This document shows, in pieces, positions 34,801-43,184 of a stretch of DNA of 64,000 bases. The stretch covers positions 682,001-746,000 of the forward strand of contig CAVTIH010000002.1 of NCBI GenBank assembly GCA_963734815.1, in the 5' to 3' direction. Both the position numbers and the translations under genes were made by a program. The stretch is from Palsa-744 sp963734815. GTDB lineage: Bacteria; Actinomycetota; Thermoleophilia; Solirubrobacterales; Solirubrobacteraceae. The stretch's first letter is position 1; every line of letters starts with the position of its first letter. Under the pieces are notes generated by a model, which had not been told where the DNA came from, ran no database searches, and saw only the letters and a program-made list of their open reading frames with translations.

Positions 34801-37800
34801 AGCCAGTAGCGCTCGCGCTGGAAGGCGTAAGTAGGCAATTTCACCTTCCGCGCACCAGCACCCGCGAACAACCTCGACCAATCAACCTCCACCCCACGCA
34901 CCCAAACCTCCGACAACGACATCACAAACCGCTCAACCCCCCCCTCCCCACGCCGCAAAGACCCAAGCGCCACAGCACCCCCCCGCGAACCATCAAGCAC
35001 CACATCAACAACTTCCTGAACCCCCATCGTCAACACAGGATGCGGACTCACCTCAACAAACGCACGATACCCCTCCCCCAACAACGCCCGAACCGCCCCC
35101 TCAAACTGCACAGTCTCACGCAAATTGCGATACCAATACTCACCACCCAACCCAGCCGTATCAACCACACCACCCACCACCGTCGAATAAAACGGCACCT
35201 TCCCCGAACGCGGCGAAATCGACTCACAAGCCGCCAACAAATCACCACGAATCTCCTCAATCTGCGACGAATGCGACGCATAATCAACCGGAATCCGCCG
35301 CGCCCTCACACCACCCACCTCACACCACCCCAAAAACTCCTCCAACACACCACTCTCACCCGAAACAACAGTCGCCGACGGCCCATTCACCGCCGCCACC
35401 GACACAACACCCCCCCGCCAACCCTCCAAACACCGCTCCAACTCCCCCACCGACAACGCCACCGACACCATCCCACCCCGACCCGCCAAACCCACCAACG
35501 CCAAACTCCGCAACGCAACCACACGCGCCCCATCCTCCAACGACAACCCCCCCGCCACACACGCAGCCGCAATCTCCCCCTGCGAATGACCCACCACCAC
35601 ATCCGGACGCACCCCACACACCCGCCACAACTCAGCCAACGACACCATCACCGCCCACAACACCGGCTGCACCACATCAACCCGCTCCAACCCCGGCGCC
35701 CCCTCCACACCACGCAACACCCCCTCCAGCGACCAATCCACAAACGGCGCCAACGCCTCACCACACAACCCAATCGACTCCGCAAACACCGACGACCCAT
35801 CCAACAACCCCAACGCCATCCCCTCCCACTGCGAACCCTGACCCGGAAACAAAAACGCAACCCTCCCACCACCCTCAACCACACCCCGCACAACCCCAAC
35901 CCCCGACACACCCCCAGCCAACTCAGACAAACCCCCCAACAACACCTCACGACCCCCACCCAACACCACCGCCCTGTGCTCGTAGACCGGCCGTGCGGCC
36001 AGTGAGCCGCCCACGTCGACGCTGTCGAGCTGCGCGTTGCGCCCGAGATGCTCGCGCAGACGCTCCGCTTGAGCGCACAGCGCCGCCTCGCTCTTACCCG
36101 ACAGCACCAGCCCCACCGCGCCCCCGGCAAGCGCCTCGGCGGTAAAGATCGGGCGCTCGACGCCGGACACAGCGGGCGCGGATGGCGGCGCCTCCTCCAG
36201 GATCAGGTGAGCATTGGTGCCGCTGATGCCAAAGGAGGAGACCCCTGCGCGACGGGGCTTGTCCTCTCGCAGCCAGGACCTCGACTCCCTCAGCAGCGAC
36301 ACGTGCCCCGCCGACCAATCCACATGGGAGGAGGGCTCGTCGATGTGCAACGTCTTCGGCAGCACGCCGTGGCGCATCGCCATCACCATCTTGACCACGC
36401 CGGCGACGCCGGCGGCAGCGATGGGATGGCCGATGTTCGACTTGATCGACCCCAGCCACAGAGGTCGATCCGCCGCACGATCCCGGCCGTAAGCGGCCAA
36501 CAACGCCTGCGCCTCGATCGGGTCGCCGAGCTCCGTGCCGGTGCCGTGCCCCTCGACCGCATCGACGTCCGCCGGGGCAAGCCGCGCACTCGCGAGCGCC
36601 TTCGCGATTACCCGTTGCTGGGAGGGGCCGTTGGGGGCGGTCATGCCATTGCTCGCCCCATCCTGGTTGACGGCGCTGCCGGGGATCACCGCCAACACCT
36701 CATGGCCGTTGCGCCGCGCATCGCCCAGGCGCTCGAACAGCAGCATGCCGGCCCCCTCCGACCAGGCCGTGCCGTTTGCCGCATCAGAGTAGGACTTCGC
36801 GCGCCCATCTGGCGAGGACGCCCGCATCGCGCTGAACTCGACCATCCCCTTCGGCGTGGACATCACCGTCGCGCCACCCGCCAGCGCCAGCTCGCACTCG
36901 CCGTTGCGCAAAGCCCCACATGCCAGGTGCATAGCCACAAGCGATGAGGAGCACGCCGTGTCCACCGTGATCGTCGGGCCCTCCAGCCCAAAGAGGTAGG
37001 AGACGCGACCCGACATGACGCCCCCGGTGGTGCCCGTCAGCAGATAACCCTCCAGGCCCTTGGCGCTGGGCCCGTGCATGCTCACTTCATAGCCCTGGGG
37101 ACTCACCCCCGCAAACACCCCGGTTTGGCTGCCGCGGAGCGTGAGGGGGTCGACACCGGCGTCTTCGAGCGCCTCCCACGCCGTTTCCAGCAGCAGCCGC
37201 TGATGGGGGTCCATCGCGCGCGCCTCCTTGGGGCTGATGCCGAAGAAGGCGGCATCGAAGTCGGCGGCGTCGTGGATGAATCCTCCTTCGCGCACGTAGC
37301 AGGTGCCCTGGTTGTCGGGGTCAGGGTTGTACAGGCGCTCCAGATCCCACCCGCGGTTCTCGGGAAATCCGGAGATCGCGTCAGTGTTGGAGGCGACAAG
37401 CTCCCACAGCTCGTCGGGGCTGCGCACACCCCCGGGGAAGCGGCAGCCCATGCCGACGATCGCGATCGGCTCATCGCCGGCCAGCGTCCCGCGCGCTCTG
37501 GCGGGTACCGCCGTCTTGGCGACATCGGCCCGTACGTCGGAGACCGAGACCTCGCTCACCAGGTACCCGGCGAGCGCCTCGGGAGTCGGATAGTCGAAGA
37601 CCAGGGTCGCCGGCAGACGCAGCCCGGTAGCGTCGCCCAGACTGTTGCGCAACTCGAGCGCCGAAAGCGAGTCGAGCCCCAGCTCGGTGAACGGCCGCTG
37701 CTTGCCGATCGCCGCCGGCGAGGAATGCCCCAACGTTCGCGCGATCTCCGACAGCACCAGCTCCAGCACCACGCCCGCGCGCTCAGCCTCCTCCACATCC

Positions 37801-40800
37801 GCCAGACGTTGCGCCAGCAACCCCCCCGCCGCTCCGTCGCCCCCGCGCCGCCGCTCCCGCGAGCGCGCGGGAGCGCCCACCAGCCCGCTAAACCAATGCG
37901 CCAGCACCCCCTCCGCCGCCTGCGCGCGCAGCCTCGCGCGATCGAGCCGCACCGCTGCCACCAGCGCCTCGTCGGTGGCGCGGCAGGCCGCATCGAACAA
38001 CTCGAGACCCTCCCTTGTGGTGAGCGTGCCCAACCCCTGGCGCTCCAGCCGCGCATGCTCGGCGCGCCCCAGCCCACCGCCCATGCCCTCTCCATCGGCC
38101 TGCTCCCACAAGCCCCATGCCACCGACGTCCCGACCAGTCCGCGCGCCCGCCGATAGGCGACCAACGCGTCCAATGACGTGTTGGCCGCTCCATAGTTGC
38201 CCTGCCCCGCGCTGCCCAAGACCCCGGCCACCGAGGAGAACACCACGAACATCGACAGGTCCACGTGCTCGGTGAGCTCGTGCAGATTCCAAGCCCCCTC
38301 CAGCTTGGGCGTCAGCACCCGATCCAGCTGCTCGCCGGTCAAAGTCTCGATCAAGGCGTCGTCGATCACCCCTGCCGTGTGCACCACCCCACATAGCGGA
38401 TGCTCCTCGGGAACCGTGGCCAGCAGTTCCTCCAGCTGCCTGCGATCGGCGACGTCGCACGCGGCGATGCTCACCTCAGCGCCCAGCGCGACCAGCGCAG
38501 CCCGCAGCTCATCGGCACCAGGGGCCTCACTGCCCCGCCGGCTGACCAGCAGCACCCGCCCGACCCCGCGATCGGCAACCAGATGCCCAGCCACCAACGC
38601 GCCCAAACCGCCGGTGCCACCCGTGATCAGCACCGTCCCTTGCAAATCGAGCGCACCACTCTCACCCTCGCGCCCCACGGCACCCTCCCCACCAGCGGCA
38701 TCCAGCGCAGCCAACCGAGGCGCCAGCACACATCCACCACGGATCGCCAGCTGCGACTCACCGCTCCCCGCCGCAACGCTCAGCGCACCCCACGAAGCCT
38801 CCTCGCCATCCACATCAACCAACGCCAGCCGTCCCGGATGCTCCACCTGCGCGCAACGCACCAACCCCCACACCGGTGCCTGCGCCAAGCCACCCGTGCC
38901 CAGCCCATCTCCCACGCCGACACCAACCGCGCCTTGCGTCACCAACACCAGTCGCGAGCCCGCGAGCCGCCGATCGGCAACCCATGCCCGCACCAGCTCG
39001 AGCACGCGGTGCACAACCGCGCGCGCAGACTCGACCACACCGTCTGCACCACCACCACGACCATCCACCGTGCCATCGTCCGCGCCAATCCCCGCGTCCT
39101 CCGCGCCAGTCCCCGCGTCCGCCGCAACCCCCAGCCGAGCGCAGTCGACGAACACCACACCCGGAGCCTCCACCCCGCCGTCGATCGCCTCGCCCAACTC
39201 CTCGAGCGTCGCGAAGACACCAGCACCCGCGGGGGCGCTCGCACCGGCGTGCTCCAGCGCCCCCACATAACCGTCGCCCGCGGCGCCCACAACCGCCCAC
39301 CCCTCGGACAGGGCGTTCGTCGCGGACGGCGACGTCGGCGGCTCCACCCCCAAGGCACCCCACTCCACGCCAAACAACGACCCCGTGTCACCGCCACGCC
39401 CCATGCCCGCAAGCTGCTCACGCGTAACACGCCGCACGGCCAGCGACTCCACCGACACCACCAAGCCACCATCCTCATCCACACCCACCAGCGACGCATT
39501 GCCGCCAATGCGCGATATGCACATGCGCAAAGTCGACGCCCCCAGCCGAAGAAACCTCACACCGCTGAAGGCAAACGGCAGGTGCAGAAGACCAGCTTCC
39601 TCGCCCTCGCTGCTCGCGTGCCAGCCGGCCACCTGCACGGCGGCGTCGGAGAGGGCGGGATGCACGCCGAACTCACCTGCTTGGGAGAGCTCTCGCTCGG
39701 ATAGCGAGAGCTCAGCAAAGACCTCATCTCCACGCCGCCACAGCGATCGCACGCCGTAAAACGCCGGCCCATAGTCGAGGCCCTGCTCGGCGAGAGAGTC
39801 GTAGAAGCCGTCAACGTCGATCTCCACCGCGTCCCGCGGAGGCCACGCCTGCGCGGCGAGCGCCGCCGCGCGCTCGCGCTCCGCCATCCGCTTCTCCGTG
39901 ACCTCTGCGTCGCAGGCCAGCACGCCACTGACCTGACGCGTCCAAGCGCCGTCGCCCCCATCCTCGGACCCCTCCGGGCGCGCGTAGAGCGCCACCGACC
40001 GTCGACCGTCCTCGTCCGGCTCATCGACGATGACCTGCAATTGCACCTCGCCCCTCCCGAGCACCAGCGGCGCTTCGACGATCAGCTCCTCGAGGAAATC
40101 ACAGCCCACCTGCCTGCCCGCATGCAACACCAGCTCCACGAAAACCACTCCCGGCACCACGCACGCATCCAACACGACGTGATCCGCAAGCCAAGCGGGC
40201 TCGCGCTGGGAGATTCGCCCGGTGAACAACCAGCCCCGACCGTCAGCCAAGGGGACGGCGGCGCCCAGCAGGGGGTGCTCGACCGAGGCCAGGCCCGCGG
40301 CGGCCAGACCCCCGGCGCCCAGGGCACCCTGCACAAGCCAGTAGCGCTCGCGTTGAAAGGCGTAGGTGGGCAGCGGGACACGGCGTGCATCGGAGCCCTC
40401 GAACATCCTGGCCCAATCCAAGCCGGCGCCGTTCACCCAGATCTCGGCCAGGGCGCCGAGCATCGTCGCGGACTCCGAGCGTCCGCCTCGCAGCAGCGGG
40501 ACCGCCGCGAGGCCAGTCTCCTGCGCCAGGCACTCTCGGACGATCGTACTGAGCACGCCCTCGGGGCCCAGCTCCAAGAAGCTCCTTACTCCCCGAGCCC
40601 CCAACCAGTGCACGCCGTTCATGAAACGCACCGGCTCACGCACGTGCCGCACCCAATACTCCGCCGTACAGATCTGCTCAGCCGAGATCAACTCGCCGGT
40701 CACGTTGGAAACGATCGGGATCCGCGGCGCCGAGAAGGAGATCTCTTCCGCCACAGCCGCAAACGCCTCGAGCATTCCGTCCATGCGGTGTGAGTGAAAA

Positions 40801-43184
40801 GCGTGACTCACCTGCAGGCGCTTGGTCTTCACCTCTCGTGCCTGCCAGAGGCTCTCCAGCTCGAGGACCGCGTCCTCGTCGCCGGAGATCACCACCGCCG
40901 CCGGCCCGTTCACTGCCGCGAGTGCAACCCGTCCATCGAAACCCGCGAGCGTTCCGCGCACGTCGGCCTCGGAGGCCCGCACCGACAACATCGCCCCGCC
41001 CGCGGGCAGATCCCCCATCAGCCGCCCGCGGGCCGCCACCAGCTTGCAGGCGTCCACGAGCGAGAGCACTCCCGCCACGTGGGCTGCGCTCAGCTCGCCG
41101 ATCGAATGGCCCATCAGGAAGTCCGGGCGCACTCCCAGCGTCCCCACCAACGTGAACAACGCCACCTCCAGCGCAAACAGGGCAGGCTGGGCGTAGGCGG
41201 TTTGATCGATCGGCCCAGCGCCCCCGGCAATGCCTTCGTGCGAGGGCTGCCCGGTCGGGGAGCCGCCCGACCGGCCTTCCCGCGCAAGCTCGCCCAGCCG
41301 CTCGTCGGCGAACAGCACTTCGCGCAGGGGGCGAGGCAGGTGTTTGTCGAGCTCGGCGCAAATCTCATCCAGGGCATCCCTGAAGACCGGAAATGCCTCG
41401 TACAGTTCCCTGCCCATCCCGACGCGCTGGGCCCCCTGGCCGGTGAACAGAAAAGCCAAGCCGCCGGTGCTCACCGAGGCGCCGCCCGCGATCACGCCCG
41501 GCGCGGTCCTCCCGCTCGCCAGCGCGTCCAGGCCCTCCAGCGCTCCCTCCCCGCCCACCAGCACCACCGCGCGGTGCTCGAACACCGACCGGCGCGCCAG
41601 GGTAACGGCGATGTCGGGGCTCGCCGGCTGGGAGGCATCCGCGGCCGAGTAACCGTTTGCGGAGCTCAGATACCGGTGCAGCCGTTCGGCCTGCGCGCGT
41701 AGGGCCGGCTCGCTCTTGGCCGAAAGCAGCCACGGCAGCGAGTTGGCCCGCTGGATGGCGGCGAGCGTGGCGCCGTCGGCGACTGCACCGTTCGCGGGCG
41801 CGGGCGCCTCCTCGAGGATCACGTGCGCGTTGGTGCCACTGATCCCAAAGGACGACACACCGGCACGGCGCGGCTCATCTCCGCGTTCCCACGAGCGTGA
41901 CTCTGTGAGCAAGGAGATCGCTCCAGTCGACCAATCGACCTCTGGGGAAGGCTGATCGACGTGCAGCGTCTTCGGCAGCGCACCGTGGCGCATTGCCTGC
42001 ACCATCTTGATCACCCCCGCCACCCCGGCGGCGGCCTGGGTATGACCGATGTTGGACTTGATCGAGCCCAACCACAATGGGTGCTCGCTGCTGTGGTCCT
42101 GACCGTAGACAGCCATCAGCGCCTGCGCCTCGATCGGATCGCCCAACGTCGTGCCCGTGCCATGCCCCTCGATCGCATCTACCTGACCGGCGGAGAGCCC
42201 GGCGTTCGCCAGCGCTCGAGCGATCACGCGCTGCTGAGACGGGCCGTTGGGGGCGCTCAGCCCATTCGACGTGCCGTCCTGGTTGACGGCACTGCCACGC
42301 ACCAATGCCAGTATCTGGCGACCGTTGCGCTGGGCGTCCGAGAGGCGTTCCAACACGAGCACCCCCATACCCTCCGCAAAGCCTGTTCCATCCGCGGCCG
42401 CGGCGTAGGACTTGCAGCGGCCGTTGGGAGCAAGACCTCGCAGACGGGAGAATTCGACAAACCCCCCCGGCTTGGACAGGATCGTCACACCACCAACCAC
42501 CGCCGGCGAGCACTCGCCCGAGCGCAGCGCCTGACAGGCCAGGTGTAGTGCAACCAGCGAGGAGGAGCACGCCGTGTCCACCGATACAGCCGGTCCCTCC
42601 AAGCCGAAGGCATAAGCCAGGCGACCGGATACCACACTGGTGGTGGTGCCCGTCAACCCATATCCGGCAATGGCCTCGACGGCCGGCCCGATCACGCCGT
42701 ACTCGGTGGAGATCACCCCCGCAAACACCCCGGTTTGGCTGCCCTTCAACGACGCTGGGTCGATGCCGGCATCTTCAAACGCCTCCCACGCGCCTTCCAG
42801 CAACAGCCGCTGCTGGGGATCCATCGCCAGTGCCTCACGGGGGCTGATGCCAAAAAAGTCAGCGTCAAACTCGTCGGCCCAATCGACGAACCCACCCTCT
42901 TTCGCGTAGCTCGTACCTAGACGCTCAGGGTCCGGGTCATACAGGCGCTCCAAGTCCCAGCCACGATTCGTGGGGAACTCACTGATTCCATCTGCCCCCG
43001 TGCTCACAAGCTGCCACAGCCCCCGCGGCGAGCGCACACCCCCCGGGTAGCGACAGCTCATACCGACAATCGCCAGCGGCTCGTGCGACATCGCCAGCAG
43101 GCGGCTGTTCTGCTGCCTGAGGCGCTCCGTCTCCTTCAGCGACTGCCGCAACGCCTCAACGACGTCGTTGTTGTCAATTGGCAT
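31857..43184 (-). CDS. PksC: bimodular type I PKS, KS-AT-DH-KR-ACP / KS-AT-DH-KR-ACP
   Basis: 3775 residues. First module: docking helix (1-33), KS 34-454 (Cys about 206), AT about 576-890 with GHSIG/HAFH (malonyl), DH about 970-1230 (HVVLDACVVP, Gly to Asp; HPALSDAAVQ), KR about 1515-1700 (IDD, B-like), ACP about 1834 (GLDSL). Second module: KS 1904-2330, AT about 2442-2745 with GHSQG/YASH (methylmalonyl), DH about 2814-3060 (HMVFEMPVVP, Gly to Glu; catalytic Asp kept), KR about 3340-3520 with GVLESALI in place of LDD (A-like), ACP about 3647, then C-terminal docking. No ER is present in either. The start has GGAGGG eight bases upstream and overlaps pksB by 11 bases. The N-terminal docking helix differs in type from the other Pks proteins. 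Expected products are alkenes if the DHs are active. Confidence 0.97.
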   Translation of the reverse strand: MPIDNNDVVEALRQSLKETERLRQQNSRLLAMSHEPLAIVGMSCRYPGGVRSPRGLWQLVSTGADGISEFPTNRGWDLERLYDPDPERLGTSYAKEGGFVDWADEFDADFFGISPREALAMDPQQRLLLEGAWEAFEDAGIDPASLKGSQTGVFAGVISTEYGVIGPAVEAIAGYGLTGTTTSVVSGRLAYAFGLEGPAVSVDTACSSSLVALHLACQALRSGECSPAVVGGVTILSKPGGFVEFSRLRGLAPNGRCKSYAAAADGTGFAEGMGVLVLERLSDAQRNGRQILALVRGSAVNQDGTSNGLSAPNGPSQQRVIARALANAGLSAGQVDAIEGHGTGTTLGDPIEAQALMAVYGQDHSSEHPLWLGSIKSNIGHTQAAAGVAGVIKMVQAMRHGALPKTLHVDQPSPEVDWSTGAISLLTESRSWERGDEPRRAGVSSFGISGTNAHVILEEAPAPANGAVADGATLAAIQRANSLPWLLSAKSEPALRAQAERLHRYLSSANGYSAADASQPASPDIAVTLARRSVFEHRAVVLVGGEGALEGLDALASGRTAPGVIAGGASVSTGGLAFLFTGQGAQRVGMGRELYEAFPVFRDALDEICAELDKHLPRPLREVLFADERLGELAREGRSGGSPTGQPSHEGIAGGAGPIDQTAYAQPALFALEVALFTLVGTLGVRPDFLMGHSIGELSAAHVAGVLSLVDACKLVAARGRLMGDLPAGGAMLSVRASEADVRGTLAGFDGRVALAAVNGPAAVVISGDEDAVLELESLWQAREVKTKRLQVSHAFHSHRMDGMLEAFAAVAEEISFSAPRIPIVSNVTGELISAEQICTAEYWVRHVREPVRFMNGVHWLGARGVRSFLELGPEGVLSTIVRECLAQETGLAAVPLLRGGRSESATMLGALAEIWVNGAGLDWARMFEGSDARRVPLPTYAFQRERYWLVQGALGAGGLAAAGLASVEHPLLGAAVPLADGRGWLFTGRISQREPAWLADHVVLDACVVPGVVFVELVLHAGRQVGCDFLEELIVEAPLVLGRGEVQLQVIVDEPDEDGRRSVALYARPEGSEDGGDGAWTRQVSGVLACDAEVTEKRMAERERAAALAAQAWPPRDAVEIDVDGFYDSLAEQGLDYGPAFYGVRSLWRRGDEVFAELSLSERELSQAGEFGVHPALSDAAVQVAGWHASSEGEEAGLLHLPFAFSGVRFLRLGASTLRMCISRIGGNASLVGVDEDGGLVVSVESLAVRRVTREQLAGMGRGGDTGSLFGVEWGALGVEPPTSPSATNALSEGWAVVGAAGDGYVGALEHAGASAPAGAGVFATLEELGEAIDGGVEAPGVVFVDCARLGVAADAGTGAEDAGIGADDGTVDGRGGGADGVVESARAVVHRVLELVRAWVADRRLAGSRLVLVTQGAVGVGVGDGLGTGGLAQAPVWGLVRCAQVEHPGRLALVDVDGEEASWGALSVAAGSGESQLAIRGGCVLAPRLAALDAAGGEGAVGREGESGALDLQGTVLITGGTGGLGALVAGHLVADRGVGRVLLVSRRGSEAPGADELRAALVALGAEVSIAACDVADRRQLEELLATVPEEHPLCGVVHTAGVIDDALIETLTGEQLDRVLTPKLEGAWNLHELTEHVDLSMFVVFSSVAGVLGSAGQGNYGAANTSLDALVAYRRARGLVGTSVAWGLWEQADGEGMGGGLGRAEHARLERQGLGTLTTREGLELFDAACRATDEALVAAVRLDRARLRAQAAEGVLAHWFSGLVGAPARSRERRRGGDGAAGGLLAQRLADVEEAERAGVVLELVLSEIARTLGHSSPAAIGKQRPFTELGLDSLSALELRNSLGDATGLRLPATLVFDYPTPEALAGYLVSEVSVSDVRADVAKTAVPARARGTLAGDEPIAIVGMGCRFPGGVRSPDELWELVASNTDAISGFPENRGWDLERLYNPDPDNQGTCYVREGGFIHDAADFDAAFFGISPKEARAMDPHQRLLLETAWEALEDAGVDPLTLRGSQTGVFAGVSPQGYEVSMHGPSAKGLEGYLLTGTTGGVMSGRVSYLFGLEGPTITVDTACSSSLVAMHLACGALRNGECELALAGGATVMSTPKGMVEFSAMRASSPDGRAKSYSDAANGTAWSEGAGMLLFERLGDARRNGHEVLAVIPGSAVNQDGASNGMTAPNGPSQQRVIAKALASARLAPADVDAVEGHGTGTELGDPIEAQALLAAYGRDRAADRPLWLGSIKSNIGHPIAAAGVAGVVKMVMAMRHGVLPKTLHIDEPSSHVDWSAGHVSLLRESRSWLREDKPRRAGVSSFGISGTNAHLILEEAPPSAPAVSGVERPIFTAEALAGGAVGLVLSGKSEAALCAQAERLREHLGRNAQLDSVDVGGSLAARPVYEHRAVVLGGGREVLLGGLSELAGGVSGVGVVRGVVEGGGRVAFLFPGQGSQWEGMALGLLDGSSVFAESIGLCGEALAPFVDWSLEGVLRGVEGAPGLERVDVVQPVLWAVMVSLAELWRVCGVRPDVVVGHSQGEIAAACVAGGLSLEDGARVVALRSLALVGLAGRGGMVSVALSVGELERCLEGWRGGVVSVAAVNGPSATVVSGESGVLEEFLGWCEVGGVRARRIPVDYASHSSQIEEIRGDLLAACESISPRSGKVPFYSTVVGGVVDTAGLGGEYWYRNLRETVQFEGAVRALLGEGYRAFVEVSPHPVLTMGVQEVVDVVLDGSRGGAVALGSLRRGEGGVERFVMSLSEVWVRGVEVDWSRLFAGAGARKVKLPTYAFQRERYWLQGASSAGDVASVGLVPSVHPLLGAMVELADGEQWLFTGRLSTREQTWLADHMVFEMPVVPGTAFVELALHAGSRVDCGVLDELVVEAPLVLPAQGVALQVLIGALDASGRRSVTISTRPRDAAEDDVLGEERWTRHATGSLLAGELADGGRARAQERAAALAGASWPPPQARPIAVADLYDEVAARGLEYGPVFSGLRAAWWHGEEMLAEVALPAEEGEHASAYGVHPALLDGALQVMGATLLGDGALTGAQTLGVRLPFSFSGVELFAPGASSLRASIVRTDADAISLVIADEHGRLVASVDSLVMREVSAEQVGAARGALDSALFGVQWSSAATTLSPPSSESLSDVLCLLGEEDSALARSLRESGCRIEVHADVGSLGEAIEQGSAIPQAVFVDCGGGDPTVDLSAVHHTVHRVLELAQSWLSDERFTDSRLVLTTRGAVTLDPASDPPDGLALAPVWGLMRSAQAESPGRFVLLDVDRATAGDELLVALHAALASHESQLAVRRGEVAVPRLRALSPAMALEGAIGGEPRAGLLDPAGTALISGGTGTLGGLIARHLVKRYGVGRLLLVSRGGAKAKGAAELRAELEELGAAVQIAACDVSDREALKALVDSVPAEHPLTAVVHASGVLESALIGSMTPELLDRALAPKADAAWHLHELTKDAPLRAFVLFSSAAGLLGGAGQANYAAANAFLDALATHRQALGLPACAIAWGLWEGASAMTEDMSEADRRRVVGLGMRELSSERGLALFDMALDSQQALVLAATLDPRILRAQARAGALAAMLADLVRVPKRRPDERRESLAERLAVVPEAEREGVVRDLVRANVAMVLGYDSPSQIDERRAFKELGFDSLSAVELRNRLHVVTGLRLPATVVFDHPTPAALAEYLLGQTSVDGAVAARGMAVSALAELNKLERILSTPVLDDRERAQIMGRLQALVAGLAGEEQAIVEDDLHASTADELFAAMDREFGLAGDGR
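34809..35974. repeat. AT-domain duplication, copy in pksC
   Basis: Nearly identical to 28972-30137. Both ends are abrupt: upstream and downstream sequence in pksC returns at once to ordinary C/G-ending codons. This suggests that pksC received this block and pksD, or a common source, was the donor. Confidence 0.93.
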
